NCBI RefSeq assembly: GCF_022539665.2
Contig: NC_081334.1
Span: forward strand, 2,976,001-3,040,000
Reading direction: 5' to 3'
DNA from: Daphnia carinata
Taxonomy: Eukaryota > Arthropoda > Branchiopoda > Diplostraca > Daphniidae
Length of the DNA: 64,000 nucleotides
Shown here piece by piece: positions 59,401 to 64,000 of this stretch (position 1 is the first letter of the stretch; every line of letters begins with the position of its first letter). Both the position numbers and the translations under genes were made by a program. Below the pieces are notes generated by a model. The model saw nothing but the letters and a program-made list of their open reading frames with translations. It did no database searches and was not told the origin of the DNA.

Positions 59401-60501
59401 TTTCCCGTGTTTGTTTGTTTTTTTTACCTCATTTTCGTCCCAACTCTACAGGTTGGAGTACCTCAGTAAAAATCAATATTCGATTCTAAAATTAGCAGCC
59501 TATAAGTCTACTTGACTTCTGGAGCCTTCGTCTTGTTCCAGTAGACCGAAAAACACTTTGAAAATTCTGAATCCGATCGGTGGTGGTCTATCCGGTATCT
59601 GGCAACCGTCCTACATTTCTTGAGCACAATCTAATTTGAGGTTTTTTCTCCAGACTAGTGTTATCCACGTTCCGCAAATCTCACCCAAAAATCACGACAA
59701 TATCTAGCCGTACAGCAGACAGCGGTAATGCACTAAGTATTTCGCTAAATTATTTCATTTCCAGAGCCAGAGCCAAACTGGATTTCAATTGTAAAAAAAA
59801 AACGAGGTCACCATTTCTTATTCAGAAGATAATGCCCGGTGACTAGAGGGCGTTTTTGGCACCTGGAACATTGGCGTCAAAGATGACCTCGATTGCCTTT
59901 CTTGATTCGTAAAGCTATTGATCGTGACTGGGCGATGACACGATCCGAAGAAACTTTATTCTGAAACCCCTACGAGCCATGACATGTAATTATGAGTCGT
60001 ATGGCTTCGCTGGAGAATCTCTTTTTGGGGGCCTGGAAAATCTATACATCGTCAAAATGTCGAGCGTTTGCTGGCGTAAGGACTTCAAAATATTCAGAAA
60101 CCAAAATAAGTGGAGAGGGGCAGTGCTGGCGGGGTGGAAACTGATGTAACGACTGACGGCTGCACAAGGCAAAGATAGATGAATGAGGCTAGACCTCGTT
60201 CCACCACATGGATTTAGACATAACTTTCGAGCATTCTACAAGTCTCGTCGATTATTGTTCAACTTGCATCACGTGACTTCATCCACGAAAATATCAATCT
60301 CAATAAAAACTCTTGTGTAAGAAGATGTGCTAAAGATTTATACAGACCTGCTGGCTCTTTGATCGGCTGCTGTGGTATCGTCGTCGGTGCCACCGAAGCC
60401 TGGAACATGGGGTAAAAGATCTTCGGCCAAAGGACAGCGAAACAGCCGATCACAATGGCCAAAACCACTAGTGTTTTGCCTTTAGAGAACTCCGACGCCA
60501 T
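50453..60501 (-). CDS. ric-3: RIC-3, nicotinic acetylcholine receptor chaperone with giant acidic tail
   Basis: Minus-strand exons in order: 60348-60501, 59021-59362, 58601-58713, 57491-57634, 57164-57404, 56932-57099, 56657-56797, 56312-56457, 50987-56143 and 50453-50626. They sum to 2,259 residues in consistent phase. The N-terminus has a helix (LVVLAIVIGCFAVLWPKIFY). Then come a Pro/His-rich loop, a second helix (MPIYTIGIVVFFLY) and the RIC-3 coiled coil LRRRLEETERAMERICRQM, like human LQEKLKETEAAMEKL. Human RIC-3 is about 370 residues; here one 5,157-nt exon adds a Glu/Val/Ser-rich repetitive tail. Exon 2 (342 nt, phase 1-1) can be skipped without a frameshift. The last splice (TAT|GTAAGG to CAG|GCTATGGCT) is inferred; reading through instead gives a stop at 50855. 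RIC-3 helps nAChR subunits fold and assemble in the ER. Confidence 0.85.
54870..55460 (-). repeat. 57-58-codon internal repeats in the RIC-3 tail
   Basis: About three and a half tandem units run along the minus strand, with unit starts near 55450, 55277, 55103 and 54930 (about 174 bp apart). Each begins ESV.E(S/T)P..QEE and contains QSY.EE.K.S, TSVE(E/D)QT.EEG(C/W).L and a VE.T segment. Looser units of about 40 residues (EEEC.L.TE..VEE...SE.ES) follow further along the same exon. The pattern shows the tail grew by repeated duplication. Confidence 0.8.
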
Positions 60502-61074
60502 GTTTGAGACTCTGTCACTCTCTCCCTTACGGAAGCTGCTGAGAGCGGTTAGCGAAGAGGGGACAGAATACTGATACTACGAGCAGAGCGTTTGTGCTTG
60601 GTGGAGATTTTTTCGGCGTCACCCTCCTCTGTATCCAGCAGTTGTGGCATCGATCAACGCGACTGATCCTCAAAGAGCACTGCGCACGACTATATCCAGG
60701 CTGGGGACGCGCTCCATCTCAGTTTACCCCTGTAGCGTGGACGGACGCATCCGCGTCGACGCAGAACTCGTTCGCTCCGCTTTCGTCTGGAGTATATAAA
60801 TATCACGTCCCCCATTCTACGACTATTCCTCCTGCTCCTGCTTTTCTGTGGCCTCCAACAAGATTTTTTTTCATTCGAAATGATTATATTTATCGGTACC
60901 GTGTAAAGACCAATAGTTTTGAAACCAATCAATATTCGAGTAGCTATTGATTTGTTTCTTGCTTTCTTCTGCTTAGAGATACAACTAGATTTGTGAAAGA
61001 GTGCTATTGATTGTGTGTAAATTCTTTTGCATTGTTGTACTTCATATTACCTCATCTTGTTCAATTGGTTACGC
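60502..61074. promoter_or_regulatory. Divergent intergenic region between RIC-3 and CNOT11 starts
   Basis: The two start codons face away from each other 573 bp apart. The RIC-3 side (60,500-60,790) is GC-richer than the CNOT11 side. A TATATAAATA at about 60793 is a possible core element, but its orientation and use are unknown. Confidence 0.45.
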
Positions 61075-63049
61075 ATGAAGATTCCGGAATATCCCTCAGG
61101 TAACATTTGTTATTGTTGCAAAAAAAAAAGATGAGGTTTATTTTCAAGCGCTTGATGTTAAAGCTACAGTCCGGCAACGGTGGGTGTCAGACTGTTCATT
61201 GACAAATAACTAAATAGAAAAATAAGAAAATGTCGGCATTGTCTGTCAAGGACTTAAACCAATTGTTAACGTAACTAGCATTTTCAAACTTTAAGTAGTC
61301 AAAAACTAATTTTGTTTAAAATAAAGCTTTTATTTTGAAGTATCTTAGATGCCGAAAACGTCGCCAACCAAAGTGTTGAGGCCCTGGCATCTCAGTTGGG
61401 AGTTTTCAACAAACAAGAATACTTCAAAGGTACTTTCAGTATGTTTGAATTCCTAAAATGAATGAAATATTAATTATGGATTTCTGTATAGTTGGTAACG
61501 CGTTAGTTATGCTTCTTCAGAATGCAGATCTGCTACCATCACCATCACAGAGACTGGCTGCAGTGTTATTGCTGCATGAGCTTTTCAAGCCAGACGCTCA
61601 AAATTTCCATCCATTCTCCTCAGTTTTTGTACAGCTACTTGTAAGTAGGAACTTTGTTTGTGCAGTAAGATTTGTCTTATATTTTTCAATTTTCATAGGC
61701 TGACGAATCTTTATCAGCAAAGAGACCAGAGTCATACAGACTACCAAAACTAAGCCCCCCAGAAAAGATTTATTTATCACACCTCATAACTAATCCACAG
61801 AAAGATGTAAAGTACTTTACATGACATTCTTTTTTCGTACCTTTAAATGAAATTTTTCTGCAGATGTACAAAAAAACTCTACGACAGATATTGAATTTGG
61901 AGACCACAAACTCAATGGCTGATATTTCAGCCCTTCAAACAAGTGTTTCAGAACGACTTTCTGAGTATACTTTAGAAAGCAAAAGTAGAGTGCCAGCTGT
62001 CCTCTCTATGCCTGACATCCGATCTGGCTTCGAACCCATACTTCCGGATAGCAGTGCAATCAAGAAGACGGCCGAAGCTCTCGTAAGCGGACCTAACGCC
62101 GCTGTTCAACAGTCTGTGAGCCCAGAATTTGTTCGCTTGGCCCCTCCTATATTTTGTCCAGACGAACTTGTCTGGCTCGACCCGATCGGTGAATCCGACT
62201 ACATGATCGCGTACGACACCACAGTTTGCATACCTAGAGGGGCTGGATCAGAAGCTCGTCGATTGATTTCGCAAGCCTTTACCGGTTCCTTGACTTTACT
62301 TCAACAGAACAGACTGCTAAGTGAATTAGAGAGAGATTCTCGTCTAGTCTATCATGTCGGAATCACTCCAAACAAAGTATGCTGCCACTATTATTTGGCA
62401 CGCCTTTTTCTTATTTTTCTTTTTAATATCGAGGAAAATAATGCAATTTTCCTTGCAGCTACCTGCCCTAGTGGAGAACAACCCACTTATCGCTATTGAG
62501 GTGCTTCTCCGACTGATGCAGTCTTCCCAAATAACGGAATATCTGAGCGTACTCGTTAATATGGAAATGTCTTTGCACTCGATGGAAGTAGTCAACCGAT
62601 TGACGACAGCCGTTGAATTACCAACTGAATTCGTCCATCTATACATCTCGAATTGCATTTCGACCTGCGAAACAATCAAAGATCGCTATATGCAGAACCG
62701 TTTGGTTCGTTTAGTTTGTGTCTTCTTGCAGTCACTCATTCGCAATAAGATAATTAACGTTCAGGTATTAAGTTTTTCCATTTTTTGACTTTGTTGGCAC
62801 AAATTTTTATGTTCGTTTGCATTTTAGGAGCTGTTTATTGAAGTGCAAGCATTTTGTATTGGCTTCAGTCGCATTCGCGAAGCAGCTGCCTTGTTTCGTC
62901 TGCTCAAACAACTCGACAGTGGTGATCAAAGTGGCCTCAATACCACTTCGTCCATCGCTACTTTTCCCGGCCTGTCCTCACTCTCAGCCCCTTCGTTCAA
63001 TTCTCAGGCATCACCTGTTGCATCAGCTGCCAAAGGTAAAGGGGAATAA
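61075..63049 (+). CDS. Cnot11: CNOT11, CCR4-NOT complex subunit 11
   Basis: Seven exons, 61075-61099, 61349-61429, 61492-61640, 61699-61806, 61864-62376, 62459-62764 and 62828-63049, encode 467 residues (human 510). The C-terminal domain is highly conserved: [59 protein letters not shown] and [20 protein letters not shown]. The N-terminal part ([35 protein letters not shown]) also fits the family. CNOT11 binds CNOT10 and docks on CNOT1 in the cytoplasmic deadenylase complex that shortens mRNA poly(A) tails. The first coding exon is only 25 nt. The gene is head-to-head with RIC-3. Confidence 0.96.
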
Positions 63050-63737
63050 AATTGTTATTATTAGCGATGGCGTTAAATCGTCTATTCGCGTCATAAATGA
63101 TGAAACAACAGAAGGCTTCGTACTATGCTACTGAATATGATGTATAAACTATTTCACGAATTTATTGATTTTCTCGTAAATGCATCTAGCCAAAGTCTGA
63201 AAAGCATTGATTTATACTTATTTTCATTGACAAATACTTAGCTAAAAGACAATGCATGTGATGAGAAAGTATAGCACTGTTAGCAGCCATTCTTGCGGCT
63301 GTGCCACCCCAAATAGCAGACGTATGTAGGTACTGTATAAGGTGATTTAAATGAATACATTTGATTAACCTTGTATCTGTTTATTCCATTGTAGAGTTCG
63401 AGATGTTTAAATACCTGTAGGGGGTGAACAGTTGCTCTGGGTCCATAAGGCCTGTAAGTGGAATTTTCAAGTCGTTACCGGCTGATTCCAAGGCTTTCCT
63501 TCGATTTTGCAACGTTTAGCACTTCGCAAAAAACAACTGTTTTCCATTTACCTGGAATCGTAGCAAATTTCTACGTAATGAATTTAGAACTGCGACAAAT
63601 CGTACGCCTTACAAAACGGCTAGAAATTGGTACAAAATAGCTTTCGCCGATTCAAAACTTATTCTTTCGAACGCTCACCTGACAAGTATAACTTGGTCCG
63701 TCGCTGCATTTCTGGAGCTACAAGGCTACATACCAAC
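63050..63737. other. CNOT11 3' UTR and intergenic space
   Basis: No exon recognised. It should contain the CNOT11 3' UTR and the promoter and 5' UTR of the LysM gene starting at 63738. Confidence 0.5.
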
Positions 63738-64000
63738 ATGAAAACAACTGTAAGACTTTTAGTCTGATTATTTTTCGTAATTTGTTACCATACTTCACTT
63801 TTAATTCTCTGTTTGCAGTTTCTCATGGTTTGTGCAGTTTTGTTTTGCCTCTTGTTGCTGTCCTCTCCCCAACCTGCAATGAGCAAGCGTTGTAAAAAGA
63901 TAAAAAGTGGAGACACTTGCTGGGCCACTGCTCAGTCCTGTGGCATCAGCTTGGATCAGCTCTACAAAGTAAATCCATCCTTGCAAGGCGGCAGAAAATG
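63738..64000 (+). CDS. Secreted LysM-domain protein (3' end outside window)
   Basis: Exon 63738-63749 (ATGAAAACAACT, donor GTAAGA) joins exon 63819 onward in phase 0, which runs open to the window end. The protein starts MKTTFLMVCAVLFCLLLLSS, a signal peptide, then a Lys/Arg-rich spacer and a LysM-type module: IKSGDTCWATAQSCGISLDQ followed by LYKVNPSLQ. The SGDTCW..A motif with paired Cys and the NPSL ending are typical of LysM domains that bind chitin or peptidoglycan. Further domains may lie beyond the window. Confidence 0.75.

Overview
This looks like nuclear DNA from an intron-rich arthropod, most likely a Daphnia-like crustacean (an inference; no marker sequence settles it). Most introns are 55-80 bp with GT...AG ends, and the gene set is typically metazoan: cilium ruler, mitofusin, integrin, centrin, MANF, Egalitarian, RIC-3 and CCR4-NOT. 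Coding sequences were rebuilt by joining exons with matching splice phases. Where a whole chain is given, the summed exon length is a multiple of three.

Layout. 0-3.6 kb: the 3' part of CCDC39 (+). 4.85-7.3 kb: a 146-bp tandem array whose monomer looks like one exon plus one intron. 8.0-11.6 kb: mitofusin (+). 12.6-17.5 kb: an integrin alpha chain (+). 18.5-19.6 kb: a divergent rhodopsin-like GPCR (+). 21.1-25.1 kb: a PAR-bZIP factor (Pdp1/HLF/TEF) with two alternative first coding exons (+). 26.0-26.5 kb: centrin (-). 27.7-28.4 kb: a small secreted protein encoded in four tiny exons (-). 29.2-30.0 kb: MANF (+). 32.0-35.3 kb: Egalitarian (+). 35.9-36.25 kb: DPM3 (-), head-to-head with an intronless DNA polymerase iota at 36.6-38.2 kb (+). 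38.3-50.4 kb: a gene-poor stretch holding decayed gene fragments, tRNA-like SINE modules, a TIR element and a duplicated decayed exon. 50.45-60.5 kb: RIC-3 (-), carrying a roughly 1,700-residue acidic repeat tail. 61.1-63.0 kb: CNOT11 (+), head-to-head with RIC-3. 63.7-64.0 kb: the first exons of a secreted LysM protein (+).

These are mostly unrelated housekeeping and developmental genes rather than one pathway. Two pairs (DPM3/POLI and RIC-3/CNOT11) may share promoter regions of a few hundred bp. The most unusual items are the intron-exon tandem array, the giant RIC-3 tail, the PAR-bZIP alternative start exon resembling the vertebrate N-terminus, and the repeated divergent pairs of tRNA-like Pol III modules.
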